Assembly (NCBI RefSeq): GCF_004328665.1
Contig: NZ_CP019770.1
Location: 2,356,001-2,420,000, forward strand
Reading direction: 5' to 3'
Origin: Pseudoalteromonas sp. DL-6
GTDB lineage: Bacteria; Pseudomonadota; Gammaproteobacteria; Enterobacterales; Alteromonadaceae
DNA: 64,000 bases
This document shows positions 1 through 7,243 of this stretch, piece by piece. The stretch's first letter is position 1. The number at the start of each line of letters is the position of its first letter. The notes under the pieces were generated by a model. That model was given only the letters and a program-made list of their open reading frames with translations, ran no database searches and had not been told where the DNA came from. A program made the position numbers and the translations under genes.

Positions 1-221
1 TCGCGATAAGCCTCGAGCTTTGAAGCCTTAATCGCCATAAGTTGTTTTTGAGTGTCATTACTTCCCGACTGCAAACTAATGGGCGCGTACCCTATTGCTT
101 TTAATACAGGGTAATTATTTGGCTCAACATATTTATATTCAACGTGCTTATCAAATATATTGCTACAACCGCTTAACGTTAAGCAGCCTAATGTGATCAT
201 TAATGGCATTACTCGCATCAT
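1..221 (-). CDS. flgP: FlgP-like LPP20-family outer membrane lipoprotein, partial (C-terminus outside window)
   Basis: Reading down from 221 gives a short signal peptide ending in the lipobox Leu-Ser-Gly-Cys, then a stretch matching the start of Vibrio-type FlgP (motifs VEPNNYPVLKAIGYAPI and AIKASKLEAYR). FlgP is an outer membrane lipoprotein of the H-ring around the sheathed polar flagellum. Two tandem ATGs (221 and 218) follow an AAAGG ribosome site. The gene runs off the left edge, so only about 73 codons are visible. It diverges from flgT, the same head-to-head arrangement seen in Vibrio. Confidence 0.8.
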   Translation of the reverse strand, partial: MMRVMPLMITLGCLTLSGCSNIFDKHVEYKYVEPNNYPVLKAIGYAPISLQSGSNDTQKQLMAIKASKLEAYR

Positions 222-254
222 ACAGGGCCTTTAAAAACTAATTAAACTCAGTTA

Positions 255-270
255 TGCACGTTTAATGCCA
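255..270 (-). promoter_or_regulatory. Sigma54-type promoter for flgP
   Basis: On the minus strand this reads TGGCAT-N5-GTGCA, the -24/-12 architecture of RpoN promoters (TGGCAC-N5-TTGCA) with the required 10 bp between GG and GC. It sits about 34 bp upstream of the flgP ATG. Sigma54 control of flgO/flgP/flgT-type genes is known in Vibrio. Two deviations from consensus keep confidence moderate. Confidence 0.5.
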
Positions 271-303
271 GTGATACCTATATTCTGTAACAACAAATAA
301 TAG

Positions 304-319
304 TGGTACATTACTTGCT
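304..319 (+). promoter_or_regulatory. Sigma54-type promoter for flgT
   Basis: The bases read TGGTAC-N5-TTGCT, a near-consensus RpoN -24/-12 element with exact GG-to-GC spacing. It lies about 40 bp upstream of the flgT start and back-to-back with the similar element for flgP. Transcription would start near 330. Confidence 0.6.
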
Positions 320-357
320 GAGACTCATTAACGCTAACGTTTAATTGGAGTAAGAGT

Positions 358-1545
358 ATGAAGTCGTTTTTAAAAGCAGTATTAGCAGGATTAAGCACCA
401 CTGCGGTATTAACGTTTTCACCTTTTACCCACGCTCAGTGGTATGAGTCTACAGGCCATGCGGTTATTCAAAATAGCGACATTCCCGGTGCAAAGGCCGC
501 TGCAATAAAAGATGCAATTACCCAAGCCCTTGTATTCTCTGGGGCACGGGTGAGCTCGGTGCAAACGCTTGTTGATGGTGTTTTAACCCAAGATCAGCTA
601 AAAATAAGTAGCCAAGGCGAAATTCAAAAAATAGAGCTTGTCAGTGAAAACCGCAGCAGTGATGAGTTTGCAATTACCTTACGCTTAGATATCTTTGCGC
701 AAACAGAGCAATGTCCACAAAGTAACTTTAATAAGTTTATAGCTGTCACGCAAAGCCAATTAACAAATCGTGAACAAGCGAGAATGGGTCAAATATTTGA
801 CATTAACAAAGCAGTCAGTAAAAACATTTATACCTCGTTGCAAAAATCAAAAATGAGTGCAATACCCGTTGCCTATTTCAATAAAGCGATAAAAGTCGAT
901 ACTTACTTTAATCAACAACATGACTACTCTAATAGCCAGTTAGAGGAAATTTCATCGCGCAGTAACGCGCAATATGTGTTGTTAAGCCAAATTACCAGTT
1001 TATCCACCACCGATAAACTCAATAGCGACTATGCATTTTGGCAAGATGAAAGCTATCAGCGTCACTACCAAATAGAGTTTAGTTTATTTAATGGCACTAC
1101 TTATGAGCCCTTGTGGCAACAAAGCTATCAAAGCCAAGCCATCTGGCCATTTGAAAAAACAGCCATTATTGATGTAAACAGTAATCGTTTTTGGCAGTCG
1201 CCTTTTGGTCAAAGTATTAGTGAGATAAACCAAACCCTAAGTTACGATTTGCAAGCAGCCATGGCGTGTCTACCCACCCAAGGCAAAATTATGCACATGG
1301 AAAATAATAAACTCGTCATTAATTTAGGAAAGGCACATGGCTTAGAAAAAGGCCAACAGCTGAGTATTGCTCATCATAATTATTTAACAGACGCGCAAGG
1401 CAACACCATGCCGCATACTATAACCACTTTGAACCGTATTCGTGTAGAGCAGCTATATCAGCATAGCGCCATTGCCGTCAGTATTAATGATCAGCCTTTA
1501 CCGGGCGTACAAATTAACGATATTGTGGAAGTTGCAACGCCCTAA
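358..1545 (+). CDS. flgT: Flagellar assembly protein FlgT (H-ring component)
   Basis: A 395-residue secreted protein. A signal peptide of about 26 residues ends THA before QWYESTG. Length and sequence fit FlgT, the periplasmic protein that builds the H ring around the LP ring of sodium-driven polar flagella. The N-terminal domain (about residues 27-115) ends with a Cys-containing linker, a TolB-like middle domain follows, and the C-terminal SH3-like part (about 310-395) carries VINLGKAHGLEKGQQL. A GGAG ribosome site precedes the ATG. Its 3' end overlaps oxyR by 4 bp in convergent orientation. Confidence 0.88.
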   Translation: MKSFLKAVLAGLSTTAVLTFSPFTHAQWYESTGHAVIQNSDIPGAKAAAIKDAITQALVFSGARVSSVQTLVDGVLTQDQLKISSQGEIQKIELVSENRSSDEFAITLRLDIFAQTEQCPQSNFNKFIAVTQSQLTNREQARMGQIFDINKAVSKNIYTSLQKSKMSAIPVAYFNKAIKVDTYFNQQHDYSNSQLEEISSRSNAQYVLLSQITSLSTTDKLNSDYAFWQDESYQRHYQIEFSLFNGTTYEPLWQQSYQSQAIWPFEKTAIIDVNSNRFWQSPFGQSISEINQTLSYDLQAAMACLPTQGKIMHMENNKLVINLGKAHGLEKGQQLSIAHHNYLTDAQGNTMPHTITTLNRIRVEQLYQHSAIAVSINDQPLPGVQINDIVEVATP

Positions 1546-2441
1546 AGTACTTGGGCTAGCTTAACTTTTAAATTATCGTGAGCGCTTAACCAATCAGCTA
1601 ACTGCTCAACCCCAGATAAATGCGGGTAGTGCTTTCGACAGGCTAATACAATATTACGTTGCTGATTAGGAAAAATAGGCAAATAATGAATTCCCTCTCG
1701 GGGTATTGCAGCAAGTTTTGGCACAAACGTAACCCCATCGTCCATTGCCACCAGCGCTAGTAAGGTTTCTAAGCTGTTGCCTTGGTACTGGCTAGAAACA
1801 TCCACTCCTGCCGAAAAACAAAACTGCTGAGCTTGATCTTTAAAGCAATGCCCATCACTTAACATTAATAGGTTACTGCCTTGAAGATCTTGCAGTGCTA
1901 CCTTTTTATTTACAGCTAAACCGTTATCAGCAGATACCGCAACTAAAAAATCTTCTTTATATACATTAATCGTATGGTAATTTTTTAGTTCAGGCACATC
2001 CGCTAAAATTGCAAAATCCACCTCGCCACTGTCCAGCGCAGCTAAAATGGTAGAAGTTTGCATTTCAGTAAACGAAAACTGGCTTTGAGGAAATGCCGCT
2101 TTCATTGATGTAAGCAGCGTAGGTAATAAATACGGAGCAATAGTAGGAATAATGCCAATACTTAGTTTGCCCTGTAACGGTTGGTTAGAAGTAGCAGCCA
2201 GTTCTTTTAATATTTGAGTTTGCTCTAATATAAGGTTGATTTGTGTCAACAAACGTTCACCTTGGGTTGTTAAGGTAACGTGCTTAGTTGAACGGTCAAA
2301 TAATATAACCCCTAATTCTTGTTCTAGCTTTTTAATTTGCCCACTTAAGGTAGGCTGGCTTACAAAGCAGGCATCGGCCGCTTTGCGAAAATGTTTAAAA
2401 TGCGCAACGGCTTTTACATATTCTAAATCTTTTAAGTTCAT
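1542..2441 (-). CDS. oxyR: OxyR hydrogen-peroxide-sensing LysR-type regulator
   Basis: LysR-type regulator with an N-terminal winged HTH (ACFVSQPTLSGQIKKLEQELG) and a substrate-binding-like domain. The motif GHCFKDQAQQFC holds the two redox cysteines. Taking the ATG at 2441 rather than the upstream GTG at 2447 puts them at 199 and 208, exactly the E. coli OxyR positions, so that start is preferred (about 299 aa). It is divergent from a peroxiredoxin gene with an OxyR-like operator between them, consistent with direct control. Oxidation forms the 199-208 disulfide and switches on peroxide defence genes. Confidence 0.93.
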   Translation of the reverse strand: MNLKDLEYVKAVAHFKHFRKAADACFVSQPTLSGQIKKLEQELGVILFDRSTKHVTLTTQGERLLTQINLILEQTQILKELAATSNQPLQGKLSIGIIPTIAPYLLPTLLTSMKAAFPQSQFSFTEMQTSTILAALDSGEVDFAILADVPELKNYHTINVYKEDFLVAVSADNGLAVNKKVALQDLQGSNLLMLSDGHCFKDQAQQFCFSAGVDVSSQYQGNSLETLLALVAMDDGVTFVPKLAAIPREGIHYLPIFPNQQRNIVLACRKHYPHLSGVEQLADWLSAHDNLKVKLAQVL

Positions 2442-2449
2442 ATTCACAC

Positions 2450-2480
2450 TTAAACTGATAGCTTATACCTATCAGTTTAA
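2450..2480. promoter_or_regulatory. OxyR-type operator in the oxyR/prx divergent region
   Basis: A perfect 12-bp inverted repeat, TTAAACTGATAG and CTATCAGTTTAA, separated by 7 bp. The core is ATAG-N7-CTAT, the half-site pattern known for OxyR. It overlaps the oxyR 5' region and ends 13 bp before the -35 of the peroxiredoxin promoter, suitable both for autoregulation and for activation. Confidence 0.75.
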
Positions 2481-2493
2481 TACAAACAAACGA

Positions 2494-2523
2494 TTGGAAC
2501 TATATTTAATTGTTCGCCATAAT
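2494..2523 (+). promoter_or_regulatory. Probable sigma70 promoter of the peroxiredoxin gene
   Basis: TTGGAA (2494-2499) and CATAAT (2518-2523) are spaced by 18 bp, just downstream of the OxyR-like operator and about 30 bp before the start codon. The weak -35 and long spacer would suit an activator-dependent promoter. Confidence 0.45.
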
Positions 2524-2554
2524 GGCTATCAACAAATCAAGAGGAACTAAAAAC

Positions 2555-3283
2555 ATGTTAAACAATATTGAAGGTCAAACAATCCCTAACGTTACATTTG
2601 CAACGCGTCAAAACGACGAGTGGAAATCAGTGACTACCGATGACATTTTTAAAGGCAAAACGGTCGTTGTGTTTTCACTACCAGGCGCATTTACACCAAC
2701 GTGTTCATCAACTCACCTACCACGCTACAACGAGTTAGCTGGTGTACTTAAGCAAAATGGCGTTGACGACATTGTTTGTGTATCTGTAAACGATACCTTT
2801 GTAATGAACGCATGGGCTGAGCATCAAGAAGCGCAAAACATTACCTTATTACCAGATGGTAACGGCGAATTTACTGACGGCATGGGTATGCTAGTTGATA
2901 AAAACGATTTAGGTTTTGGTAAGCGCAGCTGGAGATACTCTATGCTGGTTAAAGATGGCGTAGTAGAGAAGATGTTCATCGAGCCAGATTTACCAGGCGA
3001 CCCGTTTGAAGTATCAGACGCTGACACTATGCTTGATTACATCAACCCAACTCAAATAAAACCAGAGGCGGTTACTCTATTTACTAAGCCTGGCTGTCCT
3101 TTCTGTAAAAAAGCAAAAGAGCTACTTACAGCTAAAGGCTTTGCTTTTGAAGAAATCGTAATGGGTGCTGGCGCATCACTTACTAGCCTTAAAGCAGTAT
3201 CGGGCCGTGAAACCGTACCACAAGTATTTATTGGCGGTAAGCACATTGGCGGCTCAGACGATTTAGAAAAATACTTTGCTTAA
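2555..3283 (+). CDS. Peroxiredoxin-glutaredoxin fusion (hybrid Prx5)
   Basis: A 242-residue two-domain enzyme. The N-terminal Prx5/AhpE-like domain has the peroxidatic Cys50 in [15 protein letters not shown]. The C-terminal glutaredoxin domain (about residues 168-242) has the CPFC redox pair at 181/184. This is the Haemophilus/Vibrio-type hybrid, which reduces hydrogen peroxide and alkyl hydroperoxides using glutathione. The start at 2555 is chosen because GAGGA lies 9 bp upstream and the protein then matches the family length; an in-frame ATG at 2510 lies inside the promoter region. A terminator follows directly. Confidence 0.92.
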   Translation: MLNNIEGQTIPNVTFATRQNDEWKSVTTDDIFKGKTVVVFSLPGAFTPTCSSTHLPRYNELAGVLKQNGVDDIVCVSVNDTFVMNAWAEHQEAQNITLLPDGNGEFTDGMGMLVDKNDLGFGKRSWRYSMLVKDGVVEKMFIEPDLPGDPFEVSDADTMLDYINPTQIKPEAVTLFTKPGCPFCKKAKELLTAKGFAFEEIVMGAGASLTSLKAVSGRETVPQVFIGGKHIGGSDDLEKYFA

Positions 3284-3294
3284 TTAAGTAAATA

Positions 3295-3323
3295 AAACAG
3301 GGGCTGCAACGCCCCTGTTTATT
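3295..3323 (+). terminator. Rho-independent terminator after prx-grx
   Basis: AAACAGGGGC and GCCCCTGTTT form a perfect 10-bp stem around a 6-nt loop (3295-3304 with 3311-3320), followed by TTTATT. It ends just before the ribosome site of the next gene, so it may only attenuate read-through. Confidence 0.75.
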
Positions 3324-3337
3324 AAAGGAAAAACACT

Positions 3338-4786
3338 ATGAAAGAATTGCAAACCGACGTTGTTGTTATAGGTGCAGGTACCGCTGGTTTAAGTGCCTAC
3401 CGTAATGCTAAACAATTTACTCAAAACGTACTTATGATTGAATCAGGCCCATACGGTACAACCTGCGCACGTGTTGGTTGCATGCCAAGTAAGTTATTGA
3501 TTGCTGCAGCAGAAGCCGCGCACTCAATAGAAATGGCACCTGCCTTTGGAGTTCACAGCTCAAAACCTGTTATTGACGGTAAAGCCGTTATGGCACGAGT
3601 TAAAAGTGAGCGCGATCGCTTTGCAGGATTCGTAGTAGAAGCCGTAGATGAAATACCTAGCGAAGATAAAATTCGTGGCTATGCACAGTTTTTAGACGCC
3701 AACCGCGTGCAAATAGATGAGCACACCATTATCACTGCTAAACGCTTTGTAATAGCAACAGGTTCACGCCCATCTTACCCTGGCGTATTTAATAACTTTG
3801 GCGACCGACTGATTATTAATGACGATGTATTCGACTGGGATGATTTACCAGAATCAGTAGCCGTATTTGGCCCTGGCGTTATAGGCCTTGAAATTGGCCA
3901 AGCGTTGCACAGATTAGGGGTAAAGGTAAAACTCTTTGGTGTAGGTGGTGCCATAGGCCCATTAACCGACCCAGTAGTTAAAGATTACGCTAATACCGTA
4001 TTTGCAGAAGAATTTTATGTTGATACCGACTCAAACGTTTCAGATATGAAACAAATAGGTAATAAAGCAGAGCTAACCTATACCGACAAACAAGGTGTTA
4101 AACACACCGAGCAGTTTGACTATGTTCTGGCTGCAACCGGGCGAGTACCTAACACCGATAAACTAGGGTTAGAAAACACCGGCATAGAGCTTGATGAACG
4201 TGGCGTACCACTCGCTGATGCCCACACTATGCAATGTGGCGACTCTCACATATTTATTGCCGGCGATGCCAGTAACATGATCCCACTGCTTCACGAAGCA
4301 TCCGATCAAGGAACAATCGCAGGGCAAAACGCAGGCCGCTACCCTCAAGTACGTGCGGGTTTACGCCGCGCTAAAATTGCCGCTGTGTTTAGCGACCCAC
4401 AAATAGCCATGGTTGGTGAAAGCTTTAAAGAAATTAGCCAACGATTAGGCAGCTGTGATTGCTTTGAAATAGGCGAAGTCAGCTTTGAAAACCAAGGTCG
4501 TAGCCGCGTTATGCTAAAAAACAAAGGTCACATGCGTGTGTATGCCGAGCACGGCACAGGCTTATTTTTAGGTGCTGAATTTATAGGCCCACAAGCAGAG
4601 CACATTGCTCACTTATTAGCATGGGCTGTACAAAACAAAATGACTGTACCGCAAATGCTAGATATGCCTTTTTATCACCCTGTTATTGAAGAAGGCCTGC
4701 GCACTGCACTGCGTGATTTAAACGCTAAATTAAAATTTGGCCCAGACATTATTAACCATTGTATGGAATGTGGCCCAGGCGCATAA
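3338..4786 (+). CDS. Dihydrolipoamide dehydrogenase-like FAD disulfide reductase
   Basis: A 482-residue pyridine nucleotide-disulfide oxidoreductase. It shows the FAD-binding GAGTAG (about residues 12-17), redox-active Cys43/Cys48 in TTCARVGCMPSK, an NAD-binding GPGVIGLE motif near 187, the second FAD motif IFIAGDAS, and the C-terminal catalytic HPVIEEG. It is not beside 2-oxoacid dehydrogenase genes but next to the Prx-Grx gene, as in some Vibrio genomes, suggesting a role in peroxide or thiol homeostasis. A C-terminal CMECGPGA tail adds an extra CxxC. AAAGGA precedes the ATG. Confidence 0.82.
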   Translation: MKELQTDVVVIGAGTAGLSAYRNAKQFTQNVLMIESGPYGTTCARVGCMPSKLLIAAAEAAHSIEMAPAFGVHSSKPVIDGKAVMARVKSERDRFAGFVVEAVDEIPSEDKIRGYAQFLDANRVQIDEHTIITAKRFVIATGSRPSYPGVFNNFGDRLIINDDVFDWDDLPESVAVFGPGVIGLEIGQALHRLGVKVKLFGVGGAIGPLTDPVVKDYANTVFAEEFYVDTDSNVSDMKQIGNKAELTYTDKQGVKHTEQFDYVLAATGRVPNTDKLGLENTGIELDERGVPLADAHTMQCGDSHIFIAGDASNMIPLLHEASDQGTIAGQNAGRYPQVRAGLRRAKIAAVFSDPQIAMVGESFKEISQRLGSCDCFEIGEVSFENQGRSRVMLKNKGHMRVYAEHGTGLFLGAEFIGPQAEHIAHLLAWAVQNKMTVPQMLDMPFYHPVIEEGLRTALRDLNAKLKFGPDIINHCMECGPGA

Positions 4787-4813
4787 CACATCACTAATAC
4801 ACACTTGCTACTC

Positions 4814-4843
4814 AAAGCCAAAACCATTGTTTTGGCTTTTTTT
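4814..4843 (+). terminator. Rho-independent terminator after the disulfide reductase
   Basis: AAAGCCAAAAC pairs with GTTTTGGCTTT across a CATT loop and is followed by a run of T. Confidence 0.85.
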
Positions 4844-4919
4844 ATGTTAAAAACTGGTATATAAAATGGAGTTTAAACTGCTACACTCAGATTAATAAAC
4901 AAACAAAAATGGACCGAAA

Positions 4920-5852
4920 ATGAGCAATAATAAATATAGACTTGTCACTCGCAGCGATTTTGACGGCCTAGTGTGTGCCGTATTACTTAAAGATTTAGAT
5001 TTAATCGACGATATTTTATTTGTGCATCCAAAAGACATGCAAGACGGTAAAATAGCCATTACCAGCAACGACATTACCACTAACCTCCCCTATGTTGCCG
5101 GTTGTCATATTGCATTTGATCATCACTTGAGTGAAACCGTTCGTAACGCAAGCGATATAAAAAACCACATTATTGACCCAGATGCGCCCTCTGCAGCACG
5201 TGTTGTATACGACTATTATGGTGGCGCTGAAAAATTCCCTAATATTTCAACTGACATGATGGAAGCGGTTGATAAAGGGGATTCTGCACAATTTTCAAAA
5301 GACGAAATTTTAAACCCAACTGATTGGGTACTGATGAACTTTATTATGGATGCGCGCACAGGGCTTGGCCGTTTTCGTGAATTCAAAATTTCTAATTACC
5401 AGTTAATGATGAAGTTAATTGACGCCTGTAAAGATCACAGCATAGAACAAATACTAGCAATGGAAGATGTTGCCGAGCGTGTTGCGTTATACCACGAGCA
5501 CAACGCACAGGCTAAAGAGCAAATAGACCGCTGCTCATCAGTACACGACAACTTAGTGGTCCTTAATTTAACCGAAGAAGAGACCATATTCGCCACTAAT
5601 CGCTTTGTTATTTATGCCATGTTCCCCGAGTGTAATATCTCAATTCATAAAATGTGGGGGCTTAAAAAGCAAAACGTGGTGTACGCCATTGGTAAATCAA
5701 TCACCAACCGCAGCTCAAACACCAATGTGGGCGAGTTATGCCTTAAATACGGCGGCGGCGGCCATTTAAATGCCGGTACTTGCCAAGTAGACACTGACAA
5801 AGCTGAGCAGGTACTGAGCGAGCTTATTGCTACGATCACTAGCGATGGCTGA
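4920..5852 (+). CDS. DHH-family phosphoesterase (exopolyphosphatase-like)
   Basis: A 310-residue cytoplasmic protein. N-terminal DFDG (residues 13-16) and a later FDHH (about 66-69) are the metal-binding motifs of the DHH superfamily, and C-terminal KYGGGGHLNAG is the DHHA1-type GGGH substrate motif. Relatives cleave polyphosphate ends, cyclic dinucleotides or nano-RNA; the substrate cannot be decided from sequence. It stands alone between two terminators. The ribosome site before 4920 is weak. The 3' UTR contains the long heptad repeat described separately. Confidence 0.8.
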   Translation: MSNNKYRLVTRSDFDGLVCAVLLKDLDLIDDILFVHPKDMQDGKIAITSNDITTNLPYVAGCHIAFDHHLSETVRNASDIKNHIIDPDAPSAARVVYDYYGGAEKFPNISTDMMEAVDKGDSAQFSKDEILNPTDWVLMNFIMDARTGLGRFREFKISNYQLMMKLIDACKDHSIEQILAMEDVAERVALYHEHNAQAKEQIDRCSSVHDNLVVLNLTEEETIFATNRFVIYAMFPECNISIHKMWGLKKQNVVYAIGKSITNRSSNTNVGELCLKYGGGGHLNAGTCQVDTDKAEQVLSELIATITSDG

Positions 5853-5864
5853 GTTATAGCCTCA

Positions 5865-6012
5865 GGGTTCGGGGTTCGGGGTTCGGGGTTCGGGGTTCGG
5901 GGTTCGGGGTTCGGGGTTCGGGGTTCGGGGTTCGGGGTTCGGGGTTCGGGGTTCGGGGTTCGGGGTTCGGGGTTCGGGGTTCGGGGTTCGGGGTTCGGGG
6001 TTCGGGGTTCGG
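5865..6012 (+). repeat. GGGGTTC heptanucleotide tandem array, about 21 copies
   Basis: 148 bp of uninterrupted 7-bp units, essentially perfect, starting about a dozen bases after the stop codon of the DHH phosphoesterase and ending 15 bp before its terminator. The G-rich strand is the sense strand, so the transcript would carry some 20 GGGG tracts separated by UUC. Read on the other strand it gives a spurious ORF of Glu-Pro-Arg-Thr-Pro-Asn-Pro repeats, which I do not consider a gene. Confidence 0.97.
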
Positions 6013-6027
6013 CAAAGTATTTTATAG

Positions 6028-6055
6028 AGCGAGCTAATTATAGCTCGCTTTTTTA
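6028..6055 (+). terminator. Rho-independent terminator of the DHH gene
   Basis: AGCGAGCTA pairs perfectly with TAGCTCGCT across a 4-nt loop and is followed by TTTTTTATT. It lies directly after the heptad array, so the array is inside the mRNA. Confidence 0.85.
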
Positions 6056-6320
6056 TTATGCATAATTTAATGGAGGGCTTCTTTGAGCGAAAACCTGTCA
6101 TTGATATTGGATAATATAATAGTCAATTGGGTGATCAAACTGCACTTTGCGCATATATTCACGAAAATGAGCGACGCGCGCATATTGTTCTATTTAACTT
6201 TATTCAACGTTTTAGAAAACTTAGTAATAGTAATACCTTAGCTTATTTGATAAAACTATATTATGCAGAAAAATGAGCGTAGCGTCGGCAGAAATATGCG
6301 CGATGAGCGCACTATTAAAT
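6056..6320. other. Gene-free stretch left of the IS91-type element
   Basis: No supportable gene. It holds two related AAAATGAGCG motifs (near 6165 and 6271) and a GCGCGCATAT/ATATGCGCG inverted pair (about 6176-6185 and 6295-6303). These may belong to the end of the mobile element or to an older insertion. A GTTC tetranucleotide, the kind of target IS91 uses, is at 6187-6190, but I cannot fix the boundary. Confidence 0.4.
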
Positions 6321-6371
6321 TGTTGAACTAAGCCGCTACGCGGAGATCCTATTCTATATCATTTGAGCCAC

Positions 6372-6408
6372 ACTTACCTTGGGGTTATCCCATAACTTGG
6401 AGGTAAGT
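6372..6408 (+). promoter_or_regulatory. Hairpin covering the ribosome site of the recombinase gene
   Basis: ACTTACC (6372-6378) pairs with GGTAAGT (6402-6408), and GTTAT (6384-6388) pairs with ATAAC (6392-6396), with symmetric TTGGG/TTGGA internal loops. The strong ribosome site GGAGG (6399-6403) is in the 3' arm, so folding could restrict translation. Confidence 0.5.
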
Positions 6409-6409
6409 C

Positions 6410-7243
6410 ATGAATACACTCATTGAACAAGTCAAAACTGAAATAGCCTATCGTGGTTATTCGCAAAGTACATGTAAAAGCTACTGTGAACATTTACTAA
6501 AACTCAGTCATTATTTTAATAAACCGCTCGATTCGATTACTGATGAGGAACTTAACGCCTTTTTTAACGATCCTGCGATTCGTAAACTTTCTAGAGCAAG
6601 CCAAAAAATACAGATAAACAGTACTTGGTTTCTGTTTAAGAATATTTTACATCGGCCACTTAACTTAGATATTGTACTGCCAAAAGTAAAACTTCGCGCA
6701 CCCGCGTATTTATCGCGCGATGACATGCGACGGCTTATAGAAAGTTGCACCGATATGCGCTTAAAAACATTGATTATGGTGTGCTATGGGTGTGGCTTAC
6801 GTATTAATGAACTGCTACGCATTAAAGTGCAAGATATCGATGGACAGCGTAAAACTATTTTAATTGAACAAGATAAAGGGGATAAATCACGATATGTGGT
6901 TGTATCAGATAGCGTGCTGGCTCAATTACGTTGTTATTGGAAAATGTATCACCCAACAGGTTGGATGTTCTATTCACGGTTATTAATGGATAAACCTATG
7001 TCAGCATCAACCTTCAGGAAGCCATTGAGAAAACATGCACAAGCGTGTGGCTTAAAGCACTGTAATCCACATACTTTACGCCATGCTTATGCAACACACC
7101 AACTTGAATCAGGTATGCCACTTCATCAACTGCAACATCAGCTTGGCCACAGTGATATTAAAACCACACAAAGTTACTTACACTGGTTACCTGAATTAGG
7201 GCATGGCGGCATTGATTTACTTGCGAGTTGGGGTAAACAATGA
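6410..7243 (+). CDS. Tyrosine recombinase (integrase) of the IS91-type element
   Basis: A 277-residue phage-integrase-family protein with an N-terminal SAM-like core-binding domain (about 1-85) and a C-terminal catalytic domain. Visible catalytic residues are Arg in CGLRINELL, the His-x-x-Arg box HTLRHAYATH, the later His in QLGHSDIKTT and the tyrosine in QSYLHW. Integrases of this kind accompany a subgroup of IS91 transposases. The GGAGG site is 6 bp upstream of the ATG. Its stop overlaps the transposase start (ATGA), indicating translational coupling. It is not an integron integrase, because no IntI-specific insertion is evident. Confidence 0.88.
   Translation: MNTLIEQVKTEIAYRGYSQSTCKSYCEHLLKLSHYFNKPLDSITDEELNAFFNDPAIRKLSRASQKIQINSTWFLFKNILHRPLNLDIVLPKVKLRAPAYLSRDDMRRLIESCTDMRLKTLIMVCYGCGLRINELLRIKVQDIDGQRKTILIEQDKGDKSRYVVVSDSVLAQLRCYWKMYHPTGWMFYSRLLMDKPMSASTFRKPLRKHAQACGLKHCNPHTLRHAYATHQLESGMPLHQLQHQLGHSDIKTTQSYLHWLPELGHGGIDLLASWGKQ

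Noticed and set aside
2236..2550. 104-aa plus-strand ORF across the oxyR start
   Set aside because: Antisense to the conserved oxyR HTH and through the operator; no family resemblance.
5865..6012. CRISPR array
   Set aside because: The repeats are contiguous 7-mers without spacers, and no cas genes are present anywhere in the window.
5862..6101. 79-aa minus-strand ORF of Glu-Pro-Arg-Thr-Pro-Asn-Pro repeats
   Set aside because: It is a by-product of the heptad DNA repeat (three units equal seven codons) and reads across the terminator of the DHH gene; no ribosome site.
6410..7243. Possible integron integrase for the nearby cassettes
   Set aside because: It overlaps and is co-directional with the IS91 transposase, and I see no IntI-specific motif between the conserved boxes.
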